NCBI RefSeq assembly: GCF_910589235.1
Contig: NC_060958.1
Location: 2,976,725 to 3,040,724, forward strand
Direction: 5' to 3'
From: Vespa crabro
Lineage: Eukaryota > Arthropoda > Insecta > Hymenoptera > Vespidae
Length of the DNA: 64,000 nucleotides
How positions within the stretch are numbered: position 1 is the stretch's first letter; each line of letters begins with the position of its first letter. Position numbers and translations under genes: made by a program. This document shows positions 1 to 12,306 of this stretch, one piece after another. The notes under the pieces are model-generated. The model did no database searches. It was not told where the DNA came from and worked only from the letters and a program-made list of their open reading frames with translations.

Positions 1-1327
1 TTGTTGATATTTTTATTATTTTTATTTATATAATTGTTAACGTTATTTGTTATTACTGTTATTGTTATTATAATTATTATTGTTATTGTTGATATTTCTA
101 TTATATTTATTATTGTTATTGTTAGTATTGTTATTGTTATTATTGGTATTGTTGCTATTTTTATTGTTATTACTATTATTCTATTGTTGTTGTAATTTTT
201 GTTATTGTTAATATGTTTATTGTTATAATTGTTATTGAAGTTATTGTTATATTGTTGTTATTGTTATTGGTTATTATTGTTGTTGTTCTTATTATTACTG
301 CTATTTTTGATACTGTTATTATTATTATTATTATTGTTGATATTTTTATTATTTTTATTTATATAATTGTTATTGTTATTTGTTATTATTGTTATTGTTA
401 TTATAATTATTATTGTTATTGTTAATATTTCTATTATAGTTATTATTGTTATTGTTAGTATTGTTATTGTTATTATTGGTATTGTTGTTATTTTTATTGT
501 TATTACTATTATACTATTGTTATTGTAATTTTTGTTATCGTTATTATGTTTATTGTTATAATTGTTATTGAAGTTATTGTTATATTGTTATTATTGTTAT
601 TGCTTATTATTGTTGTTGTCCTTATTATTACTGCTATTTTTGATACTGTTATTATTATTATTATTATTGTTGATATTTTTATTACTTTTTTTGTTATAAT
701 TATTATTGTTATTTGTTATTATTGTTATTGTTAATATTGTTGTTGTTATTATTGGTATAGTAAATTTTGTTATTGTTGTTACAATTATTGTTATTATTGT
801 TATTATTATTGTTATTATTGTTATTGTTGTTATTATTATTGATATTATTGACGATGATATTATTGTTATTATTTTTATTTTTAACATTGTGATTTTTATT
901 AATGGTTATTATTGTTATTGTTATTATTGGTATTGTTGTTATTTTTATAGTTACTACTATTATTCTATTGTTAATATTGTTATTATAATTTTTGTTATTA
1001 TTATTATTGTTATTATTATTATTATTTTTATTGTGATTACTGTTATTGCTCTTATTCATATTGTTATTATAGTAATTGTTTTTGTATTTATTTCTATCAT
1101 TGTAATTGTTAATATTGTTATTGTTAATATTATAATTCTTCTTATTATTACTGTTAATGTTATTTCTGTTATTGTTATTATTTCCATTGCTGTTATTGTT
1201 ATTATTATAATTGTTATTTTGATAATATTGTTATCGTTATTATTGTTGTTGTTAACATTGTTATTATTGTTTTGGCTATTCTTTTTATTATTGTTATTGT
1301 TATTATTGTTATTGTTAATATTTTTTT
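1..1327 (+). repeat. m0, partial chimeric monomer
   Basis: Right-hand part of a monomer with E subunits at 213 and 546 and a beta-like tail (gacgatgat at about 850-860). It equals the m8 sequence from 12,947 except that it keeps a 90 bp segment near 1,030-1,120 that m8 has lost. A gttaac site lies at 1,251, 77 bp before the next anchor. Confidence 0.85.
213..545 (+). repeat. 333 bp subunit, E class (representative)
   Basis: Unit running from atgtttattgttataattg to the next copy at 546. E copies read attgaagttatt after the shared start; D copies read attgatattatt. Both continue with a ttggttattattgttg stretch and end attctattgttattgtaatt. Tandem copies at spacing 333 occur in alpha1, alpha3 and chimeric monomers. 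In alpha2 the spacing is 300 because 33 bp are missing from D. Confidence 0.85.
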
Positions 1328-1453
1328 GATATTACTATCGAGGTAATTGTTATTAATGTTATTGTTATTCTTGTCATTATCATTATTATTATTGCTAATA
1401 AGGTTATTGTTATTTTTATTATTAATGTCATTGCTATTTTTTTATAGATATGA
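1328..1453 (+). repeat. Monomer anchor block (representative)
   Basis: This is the least simple and most C-rich part of every monomer. It opens with gatattactatc, then (in this copy) gaggtaattg, followed by ttcttgtcatt, ttgctaat and a tatagatatgat-type end about 120 bp in. The usual opening is gatattactatcaacgtaat. Variants are tatcgagg (1,328; 14,184), tatcaagg (5,723; 9,275; 18,597; 22,155) and tatgaacg (43,573; 48,485; 51,774; 60,229). It contains one of the few CpG dinucleotides. All 39 copies are in one orientation. No known binding motif is recognised. Confidence 0.85.
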
Positions 1454-1491
1454 TTTTTGTTATTATTGTTATTATTGTTATTATTGTTATT

Positions 1492-1503
1492 ATTAATATT
1501 AAT
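1492..1503. repeat. 12 bp palindrome ATTAATATTAAT (representative)
   Basis: Perfect inverted repeat about 165 bp after the anchor start, for example at 1,492 and 2,991. It sits just after a variable tract of 9 bp units. It is present in nearly all monomers; in m23 (near 36,519) it reads ataaatattaat and the symmetry is lost. Confidence 0.8.
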
Positions 1504-2825
1504 GTTATTATTGTTATTGTTATTGTCATTCTTATTATTACTGCTATTTTTGATATTGTTATTTTTGATATTGTTATTATTGTTATTAATTTTATTGTGA
1601 TTAATGTATTTGATATTATTGTTAGTATTGCTATTATTTTTATTGTTATTATTGTATTTGTTATTATTGTTATTATTGTTACAGTGTTGTTATTCCTATT
1701 ATTATTATTGTTGTTATTGCTATTGTTGTTGTTATTATTATTAATGCTATTGTTTTTTTTGTTGTTGTTTTTATTGTTGTTGTTATTAATATTATTTATG
1801 ACTTATTATTGTTAATGTTGTCATTATTATTATTACTATTGTTATTTTAATAATTGTTATTGTTTTTTCTATTATTGTTATTGTTATTATGTTTATTGTT
1901 ATAATTGTTATTGATATTATTGTTATATTGTTATTATTGTTATTGGTTATTATTGTTGATGTTATTATTATTACTGCTTTTTTTGATTCTGTTATTGTTG
2001 TTATTGTAATTGTTGATATTTTTATTATTTTTATTTATATAATTGTTATAGTTATTTGTTATTATTGTTATTGTTATTATAATTATTATTGTTATTGTTG
2101 ATATTGTTATTGTTATTATTGGTATTGTTGTTATTTTTATTGTTATTACTATTATTCTATTGTTATTGTAATTTTTGTTATTGTTATTATGTTTATTGTT
2201 ATAATTGTTATTGAAGTTATTGTTATATTGTTATTATTGTTATTAGTTATTATTGTTGTTGTTCTTATTATTACTGCTATTTTTGATACTGTTATTATTA
2301 TTATTATTATTGTTGATATTTTTATTATTTTTATTGTTATTATTATTTCTGCTATTATTGAAGTTGTTATTATTGTTATTATTTTTATTGTTAAGATTGT
2401 GATTTTTATTAATGGTTATTATTGTTCTAGTTATTACTTTTAATGTTGATATTGTTGTTTCTGTTTTTATTGTCTTTGTTATTATAATTTTTTTATTATT
2501 ATTATTGTTACTATTATTAATATTGTTATTGTTATTACTGTTATTGCTCTTATTCATATTGTTATTATAGTAATTGTTTTTGTATTTATTTCTATCATTG
2601 CAATTGTTATTATTGTTATTGTTAATATTATAATTCTTCTTATTATTATTTTTAATGTTATTTCTGTTATTGTTATTATTTCTATTGTTTTTATTGTTAT
2701 TATTATTATTGTAATTTTTATAATATTGTTATTGTTATTATTGTTGTTGTTAACATTGTTATTATTGTTATGGCTATTATTTTTATTATTGTTATTGTTA
2801 TTATTGTTAATGTAATATTGTTATT

Positions 2826-4339
2826 GATATTACTATCAACGTAATTGTTATTAATGTTAATGTTATTCTTGTCATTGTCATTATTATTCTTGCTAATATG
2901 GTTATTGTTATTGTTATTATTAATGTCATTGCTATTTTTGTTATAGATATGATTATTGTTATTATTGTTATTATTGTTATTATTGTTATTATTAATATTA
3001 ATGTTATTATTGTTATTGTTATTATTATTCTTATTATTACTGCTATTTTTGATATTGTTATTTTTGATATTGTTATTATTGTTATTAATTTTATTGTGAT
3101 TAATGTATTTGATATTATTGTTAGTAGTGCTATTATTTTTATTGTTATTATTGTATTTGTTATTATTGTTATTATTGTTATTGTGTTGTTATTCCTATTA
3201 TTATTATTGTTGTTATTGTTATTGTTGTTGTTATTACTATTATTGCTATTGTTTTTTTTTGTTGTTGTTATTGTTGTGTTATTACTATTATTTATGACTT
3301 ACTATTGTTAATGTTGTCATTATTATTATTACTATTGTTATTTCATTGTTATTGTTATTTTAGTAATTGTTATTGTTTTTTCTATTATTGTTATTGTTAT
3401 TATGTTTATTGTTATAATTGTTGTTGATATTATTGTTATATTGTTATTATTGTTATTGGTTATTATTGTTGATGTTATTATTATTACTGCTTTTTTTGAT
3501 TCTGTTATTGTTGTTATTGTTATTGTTGATATTTTTATTATTTTTATTTATATAATTGTTATAGTTATTTGTTATTATTGTTATTGTTATTATAAATATT
3601 ATTGTTATTGTTGATATTGTTATTGTTATTATTGGTATTGTTGTTATTTTTATTGTTATTACTATTATTCTATTGTTATTGTAATTTTTGTTATTGTTAT
3701 TATGTTTATTGTTATAATTGTTATTGAAGTTATTGTTATATTGTTATTATTGTTATTAGTTATTATTGTTGTTGTTCTTATTATTACTGCTATTTTTGAT
3801 ACTGTTATTATTATTATTATTATTGTTGATATTTTTATTATTTTTATTGTTATTATTATTTCTGCTATTATTGACGTTGTTATTATTGTTATTATTTTTA
3901 TTGTTAAGATTGTGATTTTTATTAATGGTTATTATTGTTCTTGTTATTACTTTTAATGTTGATATTGTTGTTTCTGTTTTTATTGTCTTTGTTATTATAA
4001 TTTTTTTTATTATTATTATTGTTACTATTATTAATATTGTTATTGTTATTACTGTTATTGCTCTTATTCATATTGTTATTATAGTAATTGTTTTTGTATT
4101 TATTTCTATCATTGCAATTGTTATTATTGTTATTGTTAATATTATAATTCTTCTTATTATTATTTTTAATGTTATTTCTGTTATTGTTATTATTTCTATT
4201 GTTTTTATTGTTATTATTATTATTGTAATTTTTATAATATTGTTATTGTTATTATTGTTGTTGTTAACATTGTTATTATTGTTATGGCTATTATTTTTAT
4301 TATTGTTATTGTTATTATTGTTAATGTAATATTGTTATT
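2826..4339 (+). repeat. m2, alpha2 monomer (1514 bp)
   Basis: D at 3,402 and E at 3,702. Run of 9 T at 3,252-3,260. Closely similar to m1 downstream of the anchor block, with an offset of 1,513 between their D and E starts, so m1 and m2 form a local tandem pair. Confidence 0.85.
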
Positions 4340-5722
4340 GATATTACTATCAACGTAATTGTTATTAATGTTAATGTTATTCTTGTCATTGTCATTATTA
4401 TTCTTGCTAATATGGTTATTGTTATTGTTATTATTAATGTCATTGCTATTTTTGTTATAGATATGATTATTGTTTTTATTGTTATTATTGTTATTATTAA
4501 TATTAATGTTATTATGTTATTGTTATTGTTATTCTTATTAATACTGCTATTTTTGATATTGTTATTTTTTTTGTTATTACTATTATTTATAACTTATTAT
4601 TGTTAATGTGATCATTATTATTATTACTATTGTTATTTTATTGTTATTTTTATTTGAATAATTGTTATTGTTTCTCCTATTATTGTTATTGTTATTATTT
4701 TATTGTTATTATTGTTATTGTTATTATTGATATTGTTGATATTGTTTTCATGAATACTTTTATTATTTTTATTGGTGTGATTGTTATTATTGCTATCATT
4801 GTTATTGTTATTAATGTTATTGTTCATATAGTTATTGCTACATTAGATATTATTATTTTTGTTAATATGGTTATTGTTAATATTATTATAATAATTATTA
4901 TTATTGTTATTGTTATTTTTGTCATTGTTATTATGTTTATTGTTATAATTGTTATTGATATTATTGTTATTGGTTATTATTGTTGATGTTATTATTATTA
5001 CTGCCTATTTTGACTCTGTTATTATTGTTATTGTTATTGTTGATATTTTTATTATTTTAAATGTTATAATTGTTATTGTTATTTGTTATTATTGTTATTT
5101 TTAGTATTGTTATTGTTATTATTTGTATTGAAAATTTTGTTATTGTTGTTACAAATATTGTTATTATTGTTATTATTGTTATTGTTGTTATTATTATTGA
5201 TATTATTGTTATTGTTATTGTTATTATTATTACTGCTATTATTGACGATGATATTATTGTTATTATTTTTATTGTTAACATTGTGATTTTTATTAATTGT
5301 TATTATTGTTATTGTTATTATTGGTATTGTTATTATTTTTATAGTTACTACTATTATTCTATTGTTAATATTGTTATTATAATTTTTGTTATTATTATTA
5401 TTGTTATTATTATTATTATTGTTATTGTGATTACTATTATTGCTCCTATACATATTGTTATTATAGTAATTGTTTTTGTATTTATTTCTATTATTTTAAT
5501 TGTTAATATTGTTATTGTTAATATTATAATTCTTCTTATTATTACTGTTAATGTTATTTCTGTTATAGTTATTATTTCCATTGATGTTATTGTTATTATT
5601 ATTATTGTTATTTTGATAATATTGTTATTCTTATTATTGTTCTTGTTAACATTGTTATTATTGTTTTGGCTATTATTTTTATTATTGTTATTGTTATTAT
5701 TGTTATTGTTAATATTGTTATT
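4340..5722 (+). repeat. m3, beta monomer (1383 bp)
   Basis: Carries the beta block ttttcatgaatac at about 4,745, cattagatattatt near 4,843, a shortened D subunit at 4,933, tgcctattttgactctg near 5,002 and gacgatgat near 5,243. There is no E subunit and no long T run. It has lost one T near 4,513 relative to m11. Confidence 0.85.
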
Positions 5723-7870
5723 GTTATTACTATCAAGGTAATTGTTATTAATGTTATTGTTATTCTTGTCATTATCATTATTATTATTGCTAATATGGTT
5801 ATTGTAATTTTTATTATTAATGTCATTGCTATTTTTGTTATAGATATGATTTTTGTTATTATTGTTATTATTGTTATTATTTTTATTATTAATATTAATG
5901 TTATTATTGTTATTGTTATTGTTATTCTTATTATTACTGCTATTTTTGATATTGTTATTTTTGATATTGTTATTATTGTTATTAATTTTATTGTAATTAA
6001 TGTATTTGATATTATTGTTAGTATTGCTAGTATTTTTATTGTTATTATTGTATTTGTTATTATTGTTATTATTGTTATTGTGTTGTTATTCCTATTATTA
6101 TTATTGTTGTTATTGTTATTGTTGTTGTTATTACTATTATTGCTATTGTTTTTTGTTGTTGTTGTTGTTATTGCTGTTGTTATTACTATTATTTATAACT
6201 TATTATTGTTAATGTTGTCATTATTATTATTACTATTGTTATTTCATTGTTATTGTTATTTAAATAATTGTTATTGTTTTTTCTATTATTATTGTTGGTT
6301 ATTATTGTTGTTGTTCTTATTATTACTGCTATTTTTGATACTGTTATTATTATTATTATTATTGTTGATATTTTTACTATTTTTATTGTTATAATTGTTA
6401 TTGTTATTATTAATTATTGTTACTTTTGATATTTATATTATAGTTATTATTGTTTTTGTTATTACTGTTATTATTGTTATTGTGTTGTTATTCCTATTAT
6501 TATTATTGTTGTTATTGTTATTTTTGTTGTTATTACTATTACTGCTATTGTTTTTGTTGTTGTTGTTGTTATTGTTGTTGTTATTACTATTATTTACAAC
6601 TTATTATTTTTAATGTTGTCATCTTTATTATTACTATTGTTATTTCATTGTTATTGTTATTTAAATAATTTTTATTCTTCTTTATATTATTGTTATTTGT
6701 ATTATGTTTATTGTAATAATTGTTATTGATATTATTGTTACATTGTTATTATTGTTATTGGTTATTATTGTTGATGTTATTATTATTACTGCTTTTTTTG
6801 ATTCTGTTATTGTTGTTATTGTTATTGTTGATATTTTTATTATTTTTATTTATATAATTGTTAACGTTATTTGTTATTACTGTTATTGTTATTATAATTA
6901 TTATTGTTATTGTTGATATTTCTATTATATTTATTATTGTTATTGTTAGTATTGTTATTGTTATTATTGGTATTGTTGTTATTTTTATTGTTATTACTAT
7001 TATTCTATTGTTATTGTAATTTTTGTTATTGTTAATATGTTTATTGTTATAATAGTTATTGAAGTTATTGTTATATTGTTATTATTGTTATTGGTTATTA
7101 TTGTTGTTGTTTTTATTATTACTGCTATTTATGATACTGTTATTATTATTATTATTATTGTTGATATTTTTATTATTTTTATTGTTATAATTGTTATTGT
7201 TATTAGTAATTATTGTTACTTTTGATATTTATATTATAGTTATTATTGTTATCGTTAGTATTGTTATTATTGTTATTGTTATTGTAAATTTTGTTATTGT
7301 TGTTATAATTATTGATATTATTGTTATTATTGATATTATTATTGTTATTATTGATATTGTTGTTATTATTATTGATATTATTATTATTGTTATTGTTATT
7401 ATTATATCTGCTATTATTGACGTTGTTATTATTGTTATTATTTTTATTGTGAAGATTGTGATTTTTATTAATGGTTATTATTGTTCTTGTTATTACTTTT
7501 AATATTGATATTGTTGTTTCTGTTATTATTGTCTTTGTTATTATTATTATTGTTACTATTATTTATATTGTTATTGTTATTACTATTATTGCTCTTATTC
7601 ATATTTTTATTATAGTAATTGTTTTTGTATTTATTTCTATCATTGCAATTGTTATTATTGTTATTGTTAATATTATAATTCTTCTTATTATTATTTTTAA
7701 TGTTATTTCTGTTATTGTTATTATTTCTATTGTTGTTATTGTTATTATTATTATTCTAATTTTGATATTATTGTTATTGTTATTATTGTTGTTGTTAACA
7801 TTGTTATTATTGTTATGGCTATTATTTTTATTATTGTTATTGTTATTATTGTTATTGTAATATTGTTATT
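5723..7870 (+). repeat. m4, alpha1 monomer with internal duplication (2148 bp)
   Basis: The anchor begins gttattactatcaagg. Two copies of the ttattcctattatt stretch (about 6,087 and 6,489) flank an E-subunit fragment beginning near 6,294 that is fused directly to a ttttttctattatt stretch. D at 6,704 and E at 7,037. Run of 6 T at 6,149-6,154. Confidence 0.82.
6083..6500 (+). repeat. Partial internal duplication in m4
   Basis: The stretch gtgttgttattcctattatt occurs at about 6,080 and again near 6,481. Between them a D start is fused to the middle of an E subunit (ctattattattgttggttatt near 6,284), and the E tail then returns to gttattactgttattattg near 6,457. The same structure is present in m12. 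Confidence 0.78.
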
Positions 7871-9274
7871 GATATTACTATCAACGTATTTGTTATTAAT
7901 GTTAATTTCATTCTTGTCATTGTCATTATTATTCTTGCTAATATGATTATTGTTATTATTATTATTAATGTTATTGCTATTTTTGTTATAGGTATGATTA
8001 TTGTTATTATTGTTATTATTGTTATTATTAATATTAATTTTATTATTGTTATTGTTATTCTTATTCTTATTATTACAGCTATTTTTGTTGTTATTACAAT
8101 TATTTATAACTTATTATTTTTAATGTTGTGATTATTTTTATTACTATTGTTATTTTATTTTTATTGTTATTTAAATAATTGTTATTGTTTCTCCTATTAT
8201 TGTTATTGTTATTATTTTATTGTTATTATTGTTATTGTTATTATTGATATTGTTGATATTGTTTTCATGAATACTTTTATTATTTTTATTTTTGTTATTG
8301 TTATTATTGCTATCATTGTTATTGTTATTAATGTTATTGTTCATATAGTTATTGCTACATTAGATATTATTATTATTGTTAATATGGTTATTGTTAATAT
8401 TATTATACTTATTGTTATTATTGTTATTGTTATTTTTGTCATTGTTATTATGTTTATTGTTATAATTGTTATTGATATTATTGTTATATTGTTATTATTG
8501 TTATTGGTTATTATTGTTCATGTTATTATTATTACTGCCTATTTTGACTCTGTTATTATTGTTATTGTTATTGTTGATATTTTTATTATTTTTATTGTTA
8601 TAATTGTTATTGTTATTTGTTATTATTGTTATTGTCAGTATTGTTATTGTTATTATTGGTATTGTAAATTTTGTAATTGTTGTTACAATTATTGTTATTA
8701 TTGTTATTATTGTTATTATTGTTATTATTGTTATTGTTGTTATTATTATTGATATTATTGTTATTGTTATTGTTATTATTATTACTGCTATTATTGACGA
8801 TGATATTATTGTTATTATTTTTATTGTTAACATTGTGATTTTTATTAATGGTTATTATTGTTATTGTTATTATTGGTATTGTTATTATTTTTATAGTTAC
8901 TACTATTATTCTATTGTTAATATTGTTATTATAATTTTTGTTATTATTATTATTGTTATTATTATTATTATTTTTATTATGATTACTGTTATTGCTCTTA
9001 TTCATATTGTTATTATAGTAATTGTTTTTGTATTTATTTCTATCATTGTAATTGTTAATATTGTTATTGTTAATATTATAATTCTTCTTATTATTACTGT
9101 TAATGTTATTTCTGTTATTGTTATTATTTCCATTGTTGTTATTGTTATTATTATTATTGTTATTTTGATAATATTGTTATTGTTATTAATGTTGTTGTTA
9201 ACATTGTTATTATTATTTTTGCTATTATTTGTATTATTGTTATTGTTATTATTGTTATTGTTAATATAGTTTTT
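7871..9274 (+). repeat. m5, beta monomer (1404 bp)
   Basis: Beta block ttttcatgaatac at about 8,261, full-length D at about 8,450, a (attgttatt)n expansion near 8,690-8,730, and gacgatgat near 8,796. No E subunit. The anchor ends cgtatttg where most copies have cgtaattg. Confidence 0.85.
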
Positions 9275-10964
9275 GATATTACTATCAAGGTAATTGTTAT
9301 TAATGTCATTGTTATTCTTGTCATTATCATTATTATTATTGCTAATATGGTAATTGTTATTTTTATTATTAATGTCATTGCTATTTTTGTTATAGATATG
9401 ATTTTTGTTATTATTGTTATTATTGTTATGATTGATATTATTAATATTAATGTTATTATTGTTTTTGTTATTGTTATTCTTATTATTACTGCTATTTTTG
9501 ATATTGTTATTTTTGATATTGTTATTATTGTTATTAATTTTATTGTGATTAATGTATTTGATATTATTGTTAGTATTGCTATTATTTTTATTGTAATTAT
9601 TGTATTTGTTATTATTGTTATTATTGTTATTGTGTTGTTATTCCTATTATTATTATTGTTGTTATTGTTATTGTTGTTGTTATTACTATTATTGCTAATG
9701 TTTTTTTTGTTGTTGTTGTTATTGTTGTTGTTATTACTATTATTTATAACTTATTATTGTTAATGTTGTCATTATTATTATTACTATTGTTATTTCATTG
9801 TTATTGTTATTTAAATAATTTTTATTGTTCTTTATATTATTGTTATTGTTATTATGTTTATTGTAATAATTGTTCTTGATATTATTGTTATATTGTTATT
9901 ATTGTTATTGGTTATTATTGTTGTTGTTATTATTATTACTGCTTTTTTTGATTCTGTTATTGTTGTTATTGTTATTGTTGATATTTTTATTATTTTTATT
10001 TATATAATTGTTATTGTTATTTGTTATTATTGTTATTGTTATTATAATTATTATTGTTATTGTTGATATTTCTATGATAGTTATTATTGTTATTGTTAGT
10101 ATTGTTATTGTTATTATTGGTATTGTTGTTATTTTTATTGTTATTACTATTATTCTATTGTTATTGTAATTTTTGTTATTGTTAATATGTTTATTGTTAT
10201 AATTGTTATTGAAGTTATTGTTATATTGTTATTATTGTTATGGGTTATTATTGTTGTTGTTCTTATTATTACTGCTATTTTTGATACTGTTATTATTATT
10301 ATTATTATTGTTGATATTTTTATTATTTTTATTGTTATAATTGTCATTGTTATTAGTAATTATTGTTACTTTTGATATTTATATTATAGTTATTATTGTT
10401 ATCGTTAGTAATGTTATTATTGTTATTGTTATTGTAAATTTTGTTATTGTTGTTATAATTCTTGTTATTATTGTTATTATTGATATTATTATTGTTATTC
10501 TTGTTATTGTTGTTATTATTATTGATATTATTATTATTGTTATTATTTTTATTGTGAAGATTGTGATTTTATTAATGGTTATTATTGTTCTTGTTATTAC
10601 TTTTAATATTGATATTGTTGTTTCTGTTATTATTGTCTTTGTTATTATAATTTTGTTATTATTATTATTGTTACTATTATTAATATTGTTATTGTTAATA
10701 GTATTATTGCTCTTATTCATATTTTTATTATAGTAATTGTTTTTGTATTTATTTCTATCATTGCAATTGTTATTATTGTTATTGTTAATATTATAATTCT
10801 TCTTATTATTATTTTTAATGTTATTTCTGTTATTGTTATTATTTCTATTGTTGTTATTGTTATTATTATTATTGTAATTTTGATAATATTGTTATTGTTA
10901 TTATTGTTATGGTTATTATTTTTATTATTGTTATTGTTATTATTGTTATTGTAATATTGTTATT
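9275..10964 (+). repeat. m6, alpha1 monomer (1690 bp)
   Basis: D at 9,854 and E at 10,187, 333 bp apart, followed by the E tail ttacttttgatatttatatt near 10,366. Run of 8 T at about 9,701. The gttaac segment before the next anchor is missing here, with gttattattgttatggttatt in its place. Confidence 0.85.
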
Positions 10965-12306
10965 GATATTACTATCAACGTAATTGTTATTAATGTTAAT
11001 TTTATTCTTGTCATTGTCATTATTATTCTTGCTAATATGGTTATTGTTATTTTTATTATTAATGTCATTGCTATTTTTGTTATAGATATGATTATTGTTT
11101 TTATTGTTATTATTGTTATTATTAATATTAATGTTATTATTGTTATTGTTATTGTTATTCTTATTAATACTGCTATTTTTGATATTGTTATTTTTTTTGT
11201 TATTACTATTATTTATAACTTATTATTGTTAATGTGATCATTATTATTATTACTATTGTTATTTTATTGTTATTGTTATTATTTTATTGTTATTATTGTT
11301 ATTGTTATTATTGATATTGTTGATATTGTTTTCATGAATACTTTTATTATTTTTATTGGTGTGATTGTTATTATTGCTATCATTGTTATTGTTATTAATG
11401 TTATTGTTCATATAGTTATTGCTACATTAGATATTATTATTATTGTTAATATGGTTATTGTTAATATTATTATAATTATTATTATTATTGATATTGTTAT
11501 TTTTGTCATTGTTATTATGTTTATTGTTATAATTGTTATTGATATTATTGTTATTGGTTATTATTGTTGATGTTATTATTATTACTGCCTATTTTGACTC
11601 TGTTATTATTGTTATTGTTATTGTTGATATTTTTATTATTTTTAATGTTATAATTGTTATTGTTATTTGTTATTATTGTTATTGTTAGTATTGTTATTGT
11701 TATTATTTGTATTGAAAATTTTGTTATTGTTGTTACAAATATTGTTATTATTGTTATTATTGTTATTGTTGTTATTATTATTGATATTATTGTTATTGTT
11801 ATTGTTATTATTATTACTGCTATTATTGACGATGATATTATTGTTATTATTTTTATTGTTAACATTGTGATTTTTATTAATGGTTATTATTGTTATTGTT
11901 ATTATTGGTATTGTTATTATTTTTATAGTTACTACTATTATTCTATTGTTAATATTGTTATTATAATTTTTGTTATTATTATTATTGTTATTATTATTAT
12001 TATTGTTATTGCGATTACTGTTATTGCTCTTATTCATATTGTTATTATTCTAATTGTTTTTGTATTTATTTCTATCATTTTAATTGTTAATATTGTTATT
12101 GTTAATATTATAATTCTTCTTATTATTACTGTTAATGTTATTTCTGTTATAGTTATTATTTCCATTGTTGTTATTGTTATTATTATTATTGTTATTGTGA
12201 TAATATTGTTATTGTTATTATTGTTCTTGTTAACATTGTTATTATTGTTTTGGCTATTATTTTTATTATTGTTATTGTTATTATTGTTATTGCTAATATT
12301 GTTATT
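10965..12306 (+). repeat. m7, beta monomer (1342 bp)
   Basis: Shortest beta copy. Beta block ttttcatgaatac at about 11,329, D at 11,517 in the shortened form also seen in m3, and gacgatgat near 11,828. The aaataattgttattg stretch before the beta block is missing relative to m3. Confidence 0.85.

Larger units (their letters stand above)
1328..2825 (+). repeat. m1, alpha2 monomer (1498 bp)
   Basis: D subunit at 1,889 and E subunit at 2,189, 300 bp apart because the D subunit lacks a 33 bp piece found in alpha1. Run of 8 T at 1,753-1,760. Lacks 17 bp near 1,850 that copy B retains. The anchor block has the unusual ctatttttttatag form, also seen in m9, m20 and m25. Confidence 0.85.

Noticed and set aside
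706..1329. Long + strand open frames (up to about 240 codons) encoding I/V/L/F/Y/C strings
   Set aside because: The composition follows directly from ATT/GTT triplets. Frames recur at repeat offsets, change phase between copies through 1, 17 and other non-triplet indels, and the monomer and block periods are mostly not multiples of 3. No recognisable domain appears.
2826..2960. Promoter or TATA-like signals near anchors (tatagatatg, ttataatt)
   Set aside because: AT-rich sequence yields such matches everywhere; no transcript, start or terminator can be supported.
8613..9005. Minus-strand Asn-rich open frames, as in poly-Asn proteins
   Set aside because: Reverse complements of ATT and GTT are AAT and AAC, both Asn codons, so Asn runs are automatic. 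The frames stop within about 135 codons in every copy and show nothing beyond the repeat.
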